From assembly GCF_002982115.1 (NCBI RefSeq), contig NZ_CP019980.1:3542001-3606000 (forward strand): 64,000 nt of DNA, given 5' to 3'. This document shows, one piece after another, positions 37,862 through 47,884 of this stretch. The position numbers were made by a program, and so were the translations under genes. Position 1 is the first letter of the stretch, and the number at the start of each line of letters is the position of its first letter. The notes under the pieces are model-generated. The model saw nothing but the letters and a program-made list of their open reading frames with translations, was not told the origin of the DNA and searched no databases. Source of the stretch: Lysinibacillus sphaericus. Its GTDB lineage: Bacteria > Bacillota > Bacilli > Bacillales_A > Planococcaceae.

Positions 37862-39054
37862 TTTTCTTCACCTTGGAAAAACATATTAAGCACTGCTTCT
37901 AAATCAGCTTCTTCAATATCTTCTGGTACTTCTTGACCATTGGTATAGTAAGCAAGTCCTTTATTATATTTAATCATTAAATTAATCATTGTGCCAATAG
38001 AATTTGTTTCATCAATCTTCGTAAAAATAAATTTTTCAATTGGCACACTTTTAAATTGCTCAATAATATTGGTCATATCCTTTTCTTTTGCCGTCATAGC
38101 AAGTACTAGAAAGGATTCAGCTTGATCATCAAATTTAATAAGGCGTTGTAGATCGTCTACATATTTTGCTTCCTTATAATTGCGGCCAGCAGTATCGATA
38201 AAGACTAAATCTAAATGGGACAATCGTTGCACAGCTTGCTCGTAATCTGTCGAATTATAAGCAATTTCAACAGGTGCTTGTAATAGGCCAGCATACGTTT
38301 TTAACTGCTCAATGGCAGCAATTCGGTATGTATCTGTAGTAATAAAGCCTATTTTTTTCTTTTTCTCTAGAACCGCTCGAGCTGCCATTTTAGCAATTGT
38401 CGTTGTCTTGCCGACACCCGTTGGTCCTAGCACATTAATATATTTACGTTCATAGGATAGGCCACCAATCGGCAAGCCTTCTAGTTTTTTACGCAGCAAG
38501 TTTTTTGTAATTAGCTTGCATTGTGAAAAATTGATTTCTGAAGCTTCTTTGAAATGCACAAAAAGCTCATCACCAATCGTTGTGATGAGCTCCTCATTTA
38601 GCTCTTGCTGTCTTAAGTATTCAATGAAGGATAAGAGTTCATCGGGATATTGAGCTTGGGTAGCCTTCTTGTGCATTGATTGCATTAACGATTTTAAATC
38701 TGCAATTTCCTTCCTCAGTTCTTCAGACATACCTGACTCATCTTGCAAAGTTATTTCTTGCGTAGGCTGAGCATGTTGAATTTTAGCTTGCACAGCATTT
38801 GTAATCTCTAGTAAACTAGCATTTTCTTTTTTAACAGGAATCATAGGCATACTTGCAGGTGTTGGAGCCGTATTGCTTGGCTCCATCGTGTCAATCCCTG
38901 CAACAACCTCAAAGCTCTTCTTTTTAACAAGCCCAAAAAGTTTCTTTGTTACGACTACTTTTGAATTCAAAATGACAGCGTCGTCGCCTAAATCAGCACG
39001 CACAAGCTTCATTGCTTCTGGTATGGAAGATGCATAATATTTTTTCATTTTCAT
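37858..39054 (-). CDS. flhF: flagellar SRP-type GTPase FlhF
   Basis: 398 residues: an N-terminal basic B domain (about 1-120), then the NG domain with GPTGVGKT at 210-217, GFITTDTYRIAAIEQLKTYA, VFIDTAGRNYKEA and FTKIDETNSIG. FlhF marks the site of new flagella. ATG at 39054 overlaps the flhA stop (ATGA); GGTGGTG lies in the end of flhA. The usual flhA-flhF-flhG order is kept. Confidence 0.96.
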   Translation of the reverse strand: MKMKKYYASSIPEAMKLVRADLGDDAVILNSKVVVTKKLFGLVKKKSFEVVAGIDTMEPSNTAPTPASMPMIPVKKENASLLEITNAVQAKIQHAQPTQEITLQDESGMSEELRKEIADLKSLMQSMHKKATQAQYPDELLSFIEYLRQQELNEELITTIGDELFVHFKEASEINFSQCKLITKNLLRKKLEGLPIGGLSYERKYINVLGPTGVGKTTTIAKMAARAVLEKKKKIGFITTDTYRIAAIEQLKTYAGLLQAPVEIAYNSTDYEQAVQRLSHLDLVFIDTAGRNYKEAKYVDDLQRLIKFDDQAESFLVLAMTAKEKDMTNIIEQFKSVPIEKFIFTKIDETNSIGTMINLMIKYNKGLAYYTNGQEVPEDIEEADLEAVLNMFFQGEEK

Positions 39055-41084
39055 TCAACATTCACCACCCCAACACTTTGAATTTCAATAGAAGCATCAA
39101 GTTCATTATAAGATAGTACCGGAATCTGCGGGAAATAGCGTTCTGTCAGCTGACGTAAATACATACGAACTGCCGGAGAGCATAAAATAATAGCAGATTG
39201 TTCCATAAATGACACACGCTCTACCTCTGATGCAATGGTCTCTAGCACCGTTTGAGAATCTTGAGGATCCATTGCTAAATAATTGCCGTGATCCGTTTGC
39301 TGAATGCTATCTGCAATCATTTTCTCTACTTTACCCGATACAGTAATGACTTTCAATGATGAGCTGTCTCCTACATATTGAGAGGTAATTTGACGAGCTA
39401 ATGACTGACGCACATACTCTGTTAATATATCGGTATCACTTGTTAGTTTTGCATAGTCTGCTAATGTTTCGAAAATAATCGGCAAGTTACGGACAGAAAC
39501 ATTTTCTCGAAGAAGCTTGCCCAATACTTTTTGGATTTCTCCAGTAGATAATGGTGTGGGTGTTAATTCTTCGACTAAAATTGGATGTGTTTCACGTAAA
39601 TGGTCAATTAATTGTTTCGTTTCCTGACGTCCTAATAATTCATGCGCATTTGCTCGAATCATTTCTGTTAAGTGTGTTGACACAACACTTGGTGGATCAA
39701 CAACCGTATAACCAGACATCTCAGCATCCTCTTTCACTTGCTCTGTAATCCATTTAGCAGGAAGACCAAATGACGGTTCAACAGTATCAATACCCTCGAT
39801 TGAATCATCATCTCCTGGGCTCATCGCTAAATAATGATCGAGTAGAAGCTCCCCACGAGCCATTTCATTACCTTTAATTTTTATGCGGTATTCATTTGGC
39901 TGAAGTTGAATATTATCACGAATACGAACAACTGGAATGACAATCCCTAGTTCCAATGCTAGTTGGCGTCGAATCATGATAACGCGATCTAATAAGTCCC
40001 CACCTTGGGCTGCATCTACTAGTGGAATTAAGCCATAGCCAAATTCAAATTCAATTGGGTCCACATTTAATAAATTCACAACATTTTCAGGGCTCTTCAT
40101 GCCGTCTGTTGCCACTTCTTCCTCAATTTCAAGTAATTCTTCCTCATCCTCTGGTTTCTTACGTTCCATCATGTAAGCACCTGCAACAAGCGAAATACCA
40201 ATTGGTAACGTTACCCAGTTAGGAATTGGCGTGAATAAACCAAGCAAAATAATAGTACCCCCAGCAACATAAAGAAGCTTTGCTTGAGCGAATAGTTGTC
40301 CTGTAATATCTTCTCCTAGACTTCCTTTAGAGGATGCGCGTGTTACTACAATCCCTGTTGCTGTTGAAATAAGAAGTGCAGGGATTTGTGATACAATACC
40401 ATCACCAACCGTTAGCTTTGAGAAGTGGGTTGCTGCTTCCGCAAATGGTAAGCCCATTTGCACAACACCGATAATAATACCAAATAATAAGTTGATAATT
40501 ACCATCACCATGGAGGCAATTGCATCCCCTTTTACGAATTTCGTAGCACCATCCATCGCTCCGTAGAAATCCGCTTCTCCCGATACTTTGTCACGTCGTT
40601 CACGTGCTTCTCGCTCAGATATTACACCTGCGTTTAAATCAGCATCAATACTCATTTGTTTACCGGGCATCGCATCGAGTGTGAAACGAGCAGCTACTTC
40701 TGCAACACGTTCCGCCCCTTTTGTAATAACGATAAACTGAATCAATACAAGAATTAAAAACACTACTAAACCTACGAGAACATTCCCGCCAACTACGAAA
40801 TCCCCGAAGGTTTCAACAACTGATCCAGCATCTCCATTTGCTAAAATTGCACGCGTTGTGGAAACACTTAAGCCGAGTCGAAACAGGGTTAACAGAAGAA
40901 TAACGGAAGGGAAAATAGAGAAATCTAACGCTTCCTTCATACTCATTGCTGTTAAAAGTACTATTAATCCTAACGTAATATTAATGACGATTAAGAAACT
41001 TAGCATCCACGGAGGAAGAGGGATGATGAGCATCGCAACGATTAAAATAACCGCACCTAAAACCCCTATATCGCGAACCTTCAT
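39051..41084 (-). CDS. flhA: flagellar export apparatus protein FlhA
   Basis: 677 residues, identical in length to B. subtilis FlhA. Eight membrane spans occupy about 1-310, including the conserved FHIPEP-family stretch RFTLDAMPGKQMSIDADLN with the cytoplasmic loop after it. The large C-terminal cytoplasmic domain forms the export ring and binds chaperones. ATG at 41084 with AGGAGGGACACAA upstream; 25 bases after flhB. Confidence 0.97.
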   Translation of the reverse strand: MKVRDIGVLGAVILIVAMLIIPLPPWMLSFLIVINITLGLIVLLTAMSMKEALDFSIFPSVILLLTLFRLGLSVSTTRAILANGDAGSVVETFGDFVVGGNVLVGLVVFLILVLIQFIVITKGAERVAEVAARFTLDAMPGKQMSIDADLNAGVISEREARERRDKVSGEADFYGAMDGATKFVKGDAIASMVMVIINLLFGIIIGVVQMGLPFAEAATHFSKLTVGDGIVSQIPALLISTATGIVVTRASSKGSLGEDITGQLFAQAKLLYVAGGTIILLGLFTPIPNWVTLPIGISLVAGAYMMERKKPEDEEELLEIEEEVATDGMKSPENVVNLLNVDPIEFEFGYGLIPLVDAAQGGDLLDRVIMIRRQLALELGIVIPVVRIRDNIQLQPNEYRIKIKGNEMARGELLLDHYLAMSPGDDDSIEGIDTVEPSFGLPAKWITEQVKEDAEMSGYTVVDPPSVVSTHLTEMIRANAHELLGRQETKQLIDHLRETHPILVEELTPTPLSTGEIQKVLGKLLRENVSVRNLPIIFETLADYAKLTSDTDILTEYVRQSLARQITSQYVGDSSSLKVITVSGKVEKMIADSIQQTDHGNYLAMDPQDSQTVLETIASEVERVSFMEQSAIILCSPAVRMYLRQLTERYFPQIPVLSYNELDASIEIQSVGVVNVE

Positions 41085-41108
41085 TTGTGTCCCTCCTACA
41101 TAAAAGCT

Positions 41109-42197
41109 TTAAATTTTCCGCTTAATACGATAAACATAAGCGAGTACTTCTGCTATTGCTTTGAAAAATTGTTCTGGTACTGAATCGCCTATTTCTACCT
41201 GATCATACATGGCTCTGGCTAATGGTCTGTTTTCTACCATTATGACATCATGTTCTTTCGCAATCAGTTTAATTTTTTGAGCAACAAAGTCTGTCCCCTT
41301 CGCCACTACGCGAGGGGCATCCATACTGTCCTCATCATACTTTAGAGCGATCGCATAGTGAGTTGGGTTAGTGATTACGACATCAGCATTTGGCACTTCT
41401 GACATCATTCGACGCATTGCCATTTCACGCTGACGTTGCTTGATTTTTGATTTAATCAGCGGGTCACCCTCACTATTTTTATATTCATCTTTAATATCTT
41501 GCTTAGACATTTTTAGATTTTTTTCATACTCATGTTTTTGATACATCCAGTCCAATAAGGATACACATAGTAACACAAGAGAAGCCGCGATCCCCATAAT
41601 GCCAACAAGTTTACCAACTGTAACAAGGGTCACCCACGGACTTTTAAATGATAGTGCTAAAACTTCATGTAAATTTGACCATATGATAATTGTTGTTACT
41701 CCACCAATAAAGGAAATCTTTAAGATTGACTTTATAAGCTCAACAATGGCTTTTACAGAAAAGATTTTTTTTAAGCCTTTAATTGGATCCATCTTTTTTA
41801 AATCAAATTTCATCGGCTCTAATGTGAATAAGAAACCAAATTGTAGAAAATTACCTGCTAAGGCTCCTACAAACGCAATTGCCATTATTGGAACAATGAC
41901 ATAAGCCATTTGTACTAATGTTTCGGTAAATAGATGCATGACACTGTCAATCGTAAGTGTTTCTACACGTACGTTATGGATAAATGTTTGCCTAAAAAAA
42001 GCTAACAGATCGTCTCGCAATGATCCTGCAAAGAATAATAGAAAGATAAACACCATGAGCATCACAATCGCACTGGATATGTCCTGACTCTTAACGACCT
42101 GCCCTTTTTTTCTAGCATCTTGTCGTTTTTTAGGTGTCGCCTTTTCCGTTTTTTCACCTGCAAAAAACTGTAAATCTAAATCCAGTAGTAGCAACAT
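41109..42197 (-). CDS. flhB: flagellar export substrate-specificity switch protein FlhB
   Basis: 362 residues from the ATG at 42197, with AGGTGGTGG 8 bases upstream (an in-frame GTG at 42209 overlaps the end of fliR and that site). The N-terminus LDLQFFAGEKTEKATPKKRQDARKKGQV is conserved, four membrane spans follow, and the autocleavage motif NPTH sits near residue 270. Cleavage there switches export from rod/hook to filament substrates. Confidence 0.96.
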   Translation of the reverse strand: MLLLLDLDLQFFAGEKTEKATPKKRQDARKKGQVVKSQDISSAIVMLMVFIFLLFFAGSLRDDLLAFFRQTFIHNVRVETLTIDSVMHLFTETLVQMAYVIVPIMAIAFVGALAGNFLQFGFLFTLEPMKFDLKKMDPIKGLKKIFSVKAIVELIKSILKISFIGGVTTIIIWSNLHEVLALSFKSPWVTLVTVGKLVGIMGIAASLVLLCVSLLDWMYQKHEYEKNLKMSKQDIKDEYKNSEGDPLIKSKIKQRQREMAMRRMMSEVPNADVVITNPTHYAIALKYDEDSMDAPRVVAKGTDFVAQKIKLIAKEHDVIMVENRPLARAMYDQVEIGDSVPEQFFKAIAEVLAYVYRIKRKI

Positions 42198-42198
42198 C

Positions 42199-42975
42199 TT
42201 ATCCACCACCTAATATCGCCATTAAATCGCGCATTCCATAAATCATAATCGTAATCAACTTTTGAATGACTTGTATCATAACCGCCATCATTGTGAAGAG
42301 CACTAAAAAACTGACACCAATTTTAATTGGGAATCCAACCACAAAGATATTTAATTGTGGCACCGTTTTTGCCGTTATACCAAGTGCTAAATCCACTAAA
42401 AATAACGTTGCTACAACAGGTGCTGCCATTTGAAACGCAATAGCAAAGACGGCAGTAAAGGTTGTCATGACAAACTGGATATAATCATCTTGCGCGAAAT
42501 TAGGAAATCCCTGATCTATAGGTAAAAACTGATAACTATAGAAAATCCCATCTAGAATCATATGATGGCCATCAATTGCCAATAAGAACAGCAATGCCAA
42601 TGTATTAAAAAATTGACCGATTAATGGACTTTGCGCCCCTGTTTGTGGGTCGATAATATTGGCAATGGCAAATCCCATTTGGAAATCGATAAAGCTTCCG
42701 GCAATTTGAATTGCCGACATGATGATATAGCCTATTAGACCTAATAACAATCCAATAACAGCTTCTTTCATCACTAAAAGTATGTAATCACCATTAAAAA
42801 GAAATGGCTCTACGTCTATTGTATAATACATCATCCAAGCTAAAACGAATGCGAGGGAAATTCGTACTTTCTGCGGAATCGTCCTATATGAAAAGAAAGG
42901 TACCGTAACAAAAAAAGCTGTTACGCGCACTAGTACTAATAAGAATACCGTTATTTGAGGGACTAGTTCATTCAT
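42199..42975 (-). CDS. fliR: flagellar export apparatus protein FliR
   Basis: 258 residues with six hydrophobic spans and the FliR signatures FFVTVPFFSYRTIPQKVRISLAFVL and GFAIANIIDPQTGAQSPLIGQF. It is part of the FliPQR export gate. ATG with GGGTGAG. It follows fliQ by 4 bases. Confidence 0.96.
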   Translation of the reverse strand: MNELVPQITVFLLVLVRVTAFFVTVPFFSYRTIPQKVRISLAFVLAWMMYYTIDVEPFLFNGDYILLVMKEAVIGLLLGLIGYIIMSAIQIAGSFIDFQMGFAIANIIDPQTGAQSPLIGQFFNTLALLFLLAIDGHHMILDGIFYSYQFLPIDQGFPNFAQDDYIQFVMTTFTAVFAIAFQMAAPVVATLFLVDLALGITAKTVPQLNIFVVGFPIKIGVSFLVLFTMMAVMIQVIQKLITIMIYGMRDLMAILGGG

Positions 42976-42979
42976 GTAC

Positions 42980-43249
42980 TCACCCTATATAACGCGTTAA
43001 ATTCTCAAAAATGTCTCTCGCATAGCTCGTAACTTGTGATAACATCCACGGACCAAAGAAAACGATGGCCACTAATACTGCGACGATTTTTGGAACGAAT
43101 GCTAATGTTTGCTCTTGAATCGAAGTTGTTGCTTGAAATATACTTACCGCTAAACCAGAGATTAAAGCAACTAATAATAGCGGTCCGCTTGTTAGAAGGA
43201 TAATCATAATGGCACGCTCTGCTATTGAAATAACCATTTCACCTGTCAT
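42980..43249 (-). CDS. fliQ: flagellar export apparatus protein FliQ
   Basis: 89 residues, two membrane spans, with LVALISGLAVSIFQATTSIQEQTLAFVPKI, the hallmark of FliQ. It surrounds FliP in the export gate. ATG with GGGGATG, 13 bases after fliP. Confidence 0.97.
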   Translation of the reverse strand: MTGEMVISIAERAIMIILLTSGPLLLVALISGLAVSIFQATTSIQEQTLAFVPKIVAVLVAIVFFGPWMLSQVTSYARDIFENLTRYIG

Positions 43250-43262
43250 ACTGTATCATCCC

Positions 43263-43928
43263 CTAAAAACTTTGTAGTAATGATTTCATTACGAGGTACC
43301 AGCCATCGACGAGTACAAATAATAAAATCTTAAACGGCAATGAAATCATAACCGGTGGTAACATCATCATCCCCATCGACATTAATGTACTTGCGACAAT
43401 CATATCGATTACAAGGAATGGAATAAATATCATAAAACCAATTTGGAAAGCAGTTTTAATTTCACTGAGTGCAAAAGCAGGTACGAGCATAGTAAGTGGA
43501 ATTTCCTCTACAGATGCTGGCTTTTCTGCCTTATTATATTGTAAAAACAAATCTAAATCTTTTTGCCTTGTATGCTTACTCATAAACTCTTTAAACGGCA
43601 CACTTGCCTTCTCATATGCTTCTTCTAGCCCAATTTCTTCAGCAAATAGTGGCTGTAATGCCTCTTTATTGACCTCTTGAAATGTAGGAGCCATGATAAA
43701 GAAGGTTAAAAATAAGGCAAGTCCAACAATAACCTGATTAGGAGGCATTTGTTGTGTCGCCAACGCTGTACGTACAAATGAGAGCACAATGACAATCCGC
43801 GCAAATGATGTCATTAAAATTAAAATGCTCGGGGCAAGTGACAATACAGTTAATAATAAAAGGAGCTTAATAGAAGTTGAGACATTGGTTGGGTCGCTGT
43901 TGGAAAAATAATTGACTATATCATTCAT
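43263..43928 (-). CDS. fliP: flagellar export apparatus protein FliP
   Basis: 221 residues with MTSFARIVIVLSFVRTALATQQMPPNQVIVGLALFLTFFIM and the C-terminal SMGMMMLPPVMISLPFKILLFVLVDGW, both FliP signatures; four spans. It is the core of the export gate and the proposed point of action of SwrB. The ATG overlaps the fliO/Z stop (ATGA). No clear cleavable signal peptide is seen. Confidence 0.97.
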   Translation of the reverse strand: MNDIVNYFSNSDPTNVSTSIKLLLLLTVLSLAPSILILMTSFARIVIVLSFVRTALATQQMPPNQVIVGLALFLTFFIMAPTFQEVNKEALQPLFAEEIGLEEAYEKASVPFKEFMSKHTRQKDLDLFLQYNKAEKPASVEEIPLTMLVPAFALSEIKTAFQIGFMIFIPFLVIDMIVASTLMSMGMMMLPPVMISLPFKILLFVLVDGWYLVMKSLLQSF

Positions 43929-44602
43929 TTATCATCATTCTCCTTTTGCTTCCATCTCTCTAATTCTTCACTACGCTCCTGTTTAATTTCAGAGATTTTT
44001 TTTTCAAAAAGTTCACCAAACGAATCTTGTTGTGTGCTTGTTGATGAATTTTGTTTATTTTTTCTCTTAAACTTAGAAATTACTTCTGCTATATAAGGTG
44101 ATGTTGCCGCAAATTCCTGTTTTTCGTTATAGAGCGCTAACAGCTCTTCAACTTCTTGCGGATCGGTAATTTCTCGAATCAGTTGGACATCTTCACCGAC
44201 ACCAACCAAATAAATCGTTTTACCTATTTGCAACAGTTGAACAGACTTTTGTGCCCCTAACGATAAACCGCCTAAATTTTGTACCATTTGATTTCGTTGA
44301 AAAGTTAAATTTCTTTTATTTAAAAACTTCATCAACCCATAAAATAAAGCTACAACAAAAATAAGCGCCAAAACCATTTTTATGTATTCCCATGCAGAAA
44401 CATCTCCAGCTGCTGAAACAACTGTATCTTCTTTCGCAGCTGGGTCTGAATTTTCCTTACATTCCTCTGGTTTTTTCATACAATACTCAATACTATTTGT
44501 ATCGGTATCTGCATGAACAGAAACTGTTGGTGGATACACAAATAGGAAGGTTACAAGAAATGCGAAAATCATCGTGACACGAAATGATTTTAACATTTGC
44601 AT
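43925..44602 (-). CDS. fliO: flagellar biosynthetic protein FliO (FliZ in B. subtilis)
   Basis: 225 residues: a signal-like segment (about 8-31, ending SVHAD), an extracellular part with two cysteines (CMKKPEECKEN), a membrane span (about 72-92) and a cytoplasmic domain NLGGLSLGAQKSVQLLQIGKTIYLVGVGEDVQLI typical of FliO. It helps FliP assemble. A charged tail ends the protein. It lies in the B. subtilis order cheY-fliZ-fliP. Confidence 0.92.
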   Translation of the reverse strand: MQMLKSFRVTMIFAFLVTFLFVYPPTVSVHADTDTNSIEYCMKKPEECKENSDPAAKEDTVVSAAGDVSAWEYIKMVLALIFVVALFYGLMKFLNKRNLTFQRNQMVQNLGGLSLGAQKSVQLLQIGKTIYLVGVGEDVQLIREITDPQEVEELLALYNEKQEFAATSPYIAEVISKFKRKNKQNSSTSTQQDSFGELFEKKISEIKQERSEELERWKQKENDDK

Positions 44603-44606
44603 GAAA

Positions 44607-44969
44607 TCATCCTAGTGCTTTTTGAATCGCTTCAATTACACGATCAGCTTGGAAAGGCTTAACAATGAAGTCTTTCGCGCCAGCTTGAATTGCATCGATT
44701 ACCATTGCTTGTTGTCCCATTGCTGAACACATGATTACTGTTGCGCTTGGATCAGTACCTTTAATCGCTTTAAGAGCCGCAATACCATCCATTTCAGGCA
44801 TTGTAATATCCATTGTTACTAAATCTGGCTTTAACTCGTTGTATTTTTCAACAGCCTGTAGACCATCGGCAGCTTCCCCTACAACTTCAAATCCGTTTTT
44901 GGATAAAATATCCTTGATCATCATGCGCATAAATGCAGCATCGTCTACAATCAAAATTCTTTTAGACAT
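44607..44969 (-). CDS. cheY: chemotaxis response regulator CheY
   Basis: 120 residues from the ATG at 44969, which has GGAGGAG 9 bases upstream. A lone receiver domain: D9 and D10 for metal, phosphoacceptor D54 in DLVTMDITMPEMDG, and the conserved lysine in FIVKPF. CheY-P binds the C-ring; in Bacillus it favours smooth running. The neighbouring FliY and CheC encode its phosphatases. Confidence 0.97.
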   Translation of the reverse strand: MSKRILIVDDAAFMRMMIKDILSKNGFEVVGEAADGLQAVEKYNELKPDLVTMDITMPEMDGIAALKAIKGTDPSATVIMCSAMGQQAMVIDAIQAGAKDFIVKPFQADRVIEAIQKALG

Positions 44970-44990
44970 GGTTAACTCCTCCAATTGAAA

Positions 44991-46223
44991 CTATCTTAAA
45001 TTATTTAAACGCTCTGCTTGACTTAAAACATCTGTAATGCGGACACCGAAGTTTTCGTCAATAACAACCACTTCGCCTTTGGCAATTAGACGACTATTTA
45101 CTAGAATATCAACTGGTTCCCCTGCTAATTTATCTAATTCTATAATCGATCCACTAGCTAGTTCTAAAATCTCTTTAACAGAACGTTTCGTACGTCCTAA
45201 CTCTACAGTAACTTGCAATGGAATATCAAGTAGCATATTTAAATTTCTAGCCTCAGATTGAGAGATTACATTTGGATCAAAGCTAGCAAACTGTGCTTGC
45301 TGAACATTTACAGGTTGAACTGGTCTTTGTTGCATCTGAATTTGTTGTTGTTCTTGATACATTGGTGGTTGCTCTTGATACATCGGCTGTTGCACTGGTG
45401 CAGCCGGTTGTTGATATGCCGGTTGCTGTGCTGGTGGCGGTGTATGTTGAACTGGTGGTGGCGCAATAGGCGCTTCCGGTGCAATGGTAGCTGCAACTGG
45501 CTCTGCAATCGCCTCTGTTTCACCTAATAATGATTTGACAATATTTTGACTAAACTTCAGTGGCAATAATTGCATTAAGTTCGAATCAATTAAATTACCG
45601 ATACGTAATCGGAATGAAACTTTTACTAGTAAATCGTCTTCCGGAATATTGTCTCGACCTTCATTTTTAGAAATATTCATTAGATCGATTGTCGGTGGCG
45701 AAATATCCACCTTTTTGTTGAATACTGTCGACATGGATGTTGCCGCAGAACCCATCATTTGATTCATCGCTTCTTGTACTGCACTTAGCTGAATTTCACC
45801 TAGGTCAGGCTTAGGGTTTAAACCGTCCCCACCTAACATTAAATCGGCTATAATGGCAGCATCTGATTGTTTAATAACAAGTAAATTCATACCTGTTAAA
45901 CCAATCGTATATTCTACCTGTACGGCTACATACGGATGAGGAAATTCCTCTTCTAACTTATTACGGTTAATCATTGAAATACTAGGGGTAGTAATATCTA
46001 CTTTTTGTCCTAATAACGCAGAAAGAGCAGTAGCTGAACTACCAAAAGATATATTGCCGACTTCACCGAGTGCATCTTGAGCAAACGAATCAAGGTAATC
46101 CTCTACTCTTACCTCATTTTGTTCTTCTTTTGTAGAAGCTTCGCTGTCGTTCATTCTATCGTCCAACGTTTCGCCCCTTAATAACGCTTCAATTTCTTCT
46201 TGGGAGAGCATTTCATCACTCAT
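44991..46223 (-). CDS. fliY: C-ring protein and CheY-P phosphatase FliY
   Basis: 410 residues: an N-terminal CheY-binding peptide MLSQEEIEALLRGE; a CheC-like middle domain (about 40-235) with two phosphatase helices (ALGEVGNISFGSSATALSALL, VQEAMNQMMGSAATSMS). A Pro/Gln-rich linker follows (about 245-320), including the tandem MYQEQPPMYQEQ, and then a FliN-type SpoA domain (MLLDIPLQVTVELGRTKRSVKEIL). It replaces FliN in the Bacillus switch. ATG with AAGGAGGAG, overlapping the end of fliM. Confidence 0.97.
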   Translation of the reverse strand: MSDEMLSQEEIEALLRGETLDDRMNDSEASTKEEQNEVRVEDYLDSFAQDALGEVGNISFGSSATALSALLGQKVDITTPSISMINRNKLEEEFPHPYVAVQVEYTIGLTGMNLLVIKQSDAAIIADLMLGGDGLNPKPDLGEIQLSAVQEAMNQMMGSAATSMSTVFNKKVDISPPTIDLMNISKNEGRDNIPEDDLLVKVSFRLRIGNLIDSNLMQLLPLKFSQNIVKSLLGETEAIAEPVAATIAPEAPIAPPPVQHTPPPAQQPAYQQPAAPVQQPMYQEQPPMYQEQQQIQMQQRPVQPVNVQQAQFASFDPNVISQSEARNLNMLLDIPLQVTVELGRTKRSVKEILELASGSIIELDKLAGEPVDILVNSRLIAKGEVVVIDENFGVRITDVLSQAERLNNLR

Positions 46224-47211
46224 CTTCGTCTCCTCCTTTCAAAGGGTCGATAATCTGGATTGCTAATTTTTTACCCTGTTTGCCAGGTTGTACTGTGAAT
46301 TTAGGTAATGTACCTACTTTCAGCAGCAGTGGATCATCAATTTTTTGTTCTAATTGAATAACATCACCGACTTGCATCATTAAGAAGTCTTCAATGGTGA
46401 TGTCGCTAATGCCTAACTCAACAGAAAGAGGCAATTGAGCTTGTTTTACACGTGTTTCAAGCATTTTTGTTTGCTCTGGTGACATCTCTTTTGTATTAGT
46501 TTGCATCCAATAGCGAACAGATAGATTTGGTACAATTGGCTCTAAAACAACATGCGGAATACAAATATTAATCATACCGCTTGTCTCACCAATAATCGTA
46601 TTTAATGAAATGACGACTACCGTTTCATTTGGTGATATCATTTGTAAAAACTGAGGATTCACCTCAAGCTCTACTAAAATTGGGTCGATTTCAGCAACAT
46701 TTTCCCATGCTTCGCGTAAATTGTCGAATGAGCGTTCAAAGAGATTTGTCATAATTTTTGTTTCAATTTCTGTTAAGTTATCAACATTACTATGACTTGC
46801 TCCACTACCACCCATTAAACGATCTAACATCGAATAAGCAATGTTTGGGTTTATTTCCATCAATATATTACCATCAAGTGGTGGCACTTCAAACACATTA
46901 ATGAGCGTCATATTCGGAATTGAACGAACAAACTCTTCAAAGGGTATTTGGTCTACTGATGCTACTGTAATTTGTACATAGCTTCTTAACTGTGCAGAAA
47001 AGAAGGTAGTCAGTAGTCGTGCAAAATTCTCATGTATTCGGGTCAAACTTCGGATTTGATCTTTTGAGAAGCGCAACGCTCGCTTAAAGTCATAAACTTT
47101 AACCTTTCGCCCCTCGTCCTCTTTTTTAATGTCATCCGCTGACATTTCTCCGGTCGAGATTGCGGATAGTAGCGCATCTATCTCAGATTGGGATAACACA
47201 TCTCCTGCCAT
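46216..47211 (-). CDS. fliM: flagellar motor switch protein FliM
   Basis: 331 residues: CheY-P-binding N-terminus VLSQSEIDALLSAI, a middle domain (about 45-235, with ARLLTTFFSAQLRS and LMGGSGAS) and a C-terminal SpoA domain (LPLSVELGISDITIEDFLMMQVGDVIQLEQ). It links FliG to the FliY ring. ATG with GGAGGTGGG; 33 bases after fliL. Confidence 0.97.
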   Translation of the reverse strand: MAGDVLSQSEIDALLSAISTGEMSADDIKKEDEGRKVKVYDFKRALRFSKDQIRSLTRIHENFARLLTTFFSAQLRSYVQITVASVDQIPFEEFVRSIPNMTLINVFEVPPLDGNILMEINPNIAYSMLDRLMGGSGASHSNVDNLTEIETKIMTNLFERSFDNLREAWENVAEIDPILVELEVNPQFLQMISPNETVVVISLNTIIGETSGMINICIPHVVLEPIVPNLSVRYWMQTNTKEMSPEQTKMLETRVKQAQLPLSVELGISDITIEDFLMMQVGDVIQLEQKIDDPLLLKVGTLPKFTVQPGKQGKKLAIQIIDPLKGGDEDE

Positions 47212-47244
47212 TTGCCCACCTCCATTTCAAGCAGTTTCTAATTT

Positions 47245-47673
47245 TTATTGAAAGATGTAGGAGGTAATATATACTTGTTGAATTTCTCCCTCTTGCATCA
47301 ATTCATTTAACTGTGTTTTTATTGCCTTTTCAAACATTATTTTACCTTGCTTGCCATCTAAATCTTTTTGTTCCATTTCTGAAAGCTCTTGAATAATTAA
47401 ATTATTCGTTTGGAAATCACGCTTCTTTAACTCTTCTGCAGCGTCCTTGCTAGTAGTTTGGATTTTTAGCGTCATGCGCACAACCCTTTTATCAGCAAGA
47501 TTGGTCATAATTTCAGGAACATCAACAGAGGCTTCTACAATATCGTCTATTGATGGTTCAAGTGATGCTGCCGGCTTATTGAATTGAGTAAATAATACAA
47601 ACGCAATAACGCCAATAAGTATAATCGCCACTAGTACGATGATAATCATCGTTAACACTTTATTATTCTTCAT
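47245..47673 (-). CDS. fliL: flagellar basal-body-associated protein FliL
   Basis: 142 residues from the ATG at 47673, with GAGGTGAAG upstream; earlier in-frame starts lie inside swrD. One membrane span (about 6-29) and a periplasmic-side FliL domain with the motif RVVRMTLKIQTTSKDAAEEL. FliL interacts with the stator and supports torque. It overlaps swrD by 11 bases. Confidence 0.95.
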   Translation of the reverse strand: MKNNKVLTMIIIVLVAIILIGVIAFVLFTQFNKPAASLEPSIDDIVEASVDVPEIMTNLADKRVVRMTLKIQTTSKDAAEELKKRDFQTNNLIIQELSEMEQKDLDGKQGKIMFEKAIKTQLNELMQEGEIQQVYITSYIFQ

Positions 47674-47884
47674 CTTCTTCACCTCGTAGATGCGGGTTTG
47701 ATAGTACTTGTATATTGTTATAAAAAGCTGTTGCCTTTTGTCGCACCTCATCTTCACTCTGTAACACAATAATTTTTGTTCCTGTTGTTAAAGTAATAGT
47801 CGTATCTGGGAAAGATTCGACTGTTTCTATGTATAAAGCATTTAGTGTAAATGCTTTGCCATTTAGTCGTGTTAGTTCAATCAT
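47663..47884 (-). CDS. swrD: FlbD-family swarming motility protein SwrD (YlzI)
   Basis: 73 residues starting MIELTRLNGKAFTLNALYIETVESFPDTTITLTTG, a complete match to the FlbD pattern. In B. subtilis SwrD raises flagellar power, probably by acting on stator function, and is needed for swarming. The start codon is set by the family N-terminus. Its only good Shine-Dalgarno sequence is 37 bases upstream, separated from the ATG by a GC-only hairpin. It is cotranscribed with fliL, after a 208-base gap from flgE. Confidence 0.93.
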   Translation of the reverse strand: MIELTRLNGKAFTLNALYIETVESFPDTTITLTTGTKIIVLQSEDEVRQKATAFYNNIQVLSNPHLRGEEDEE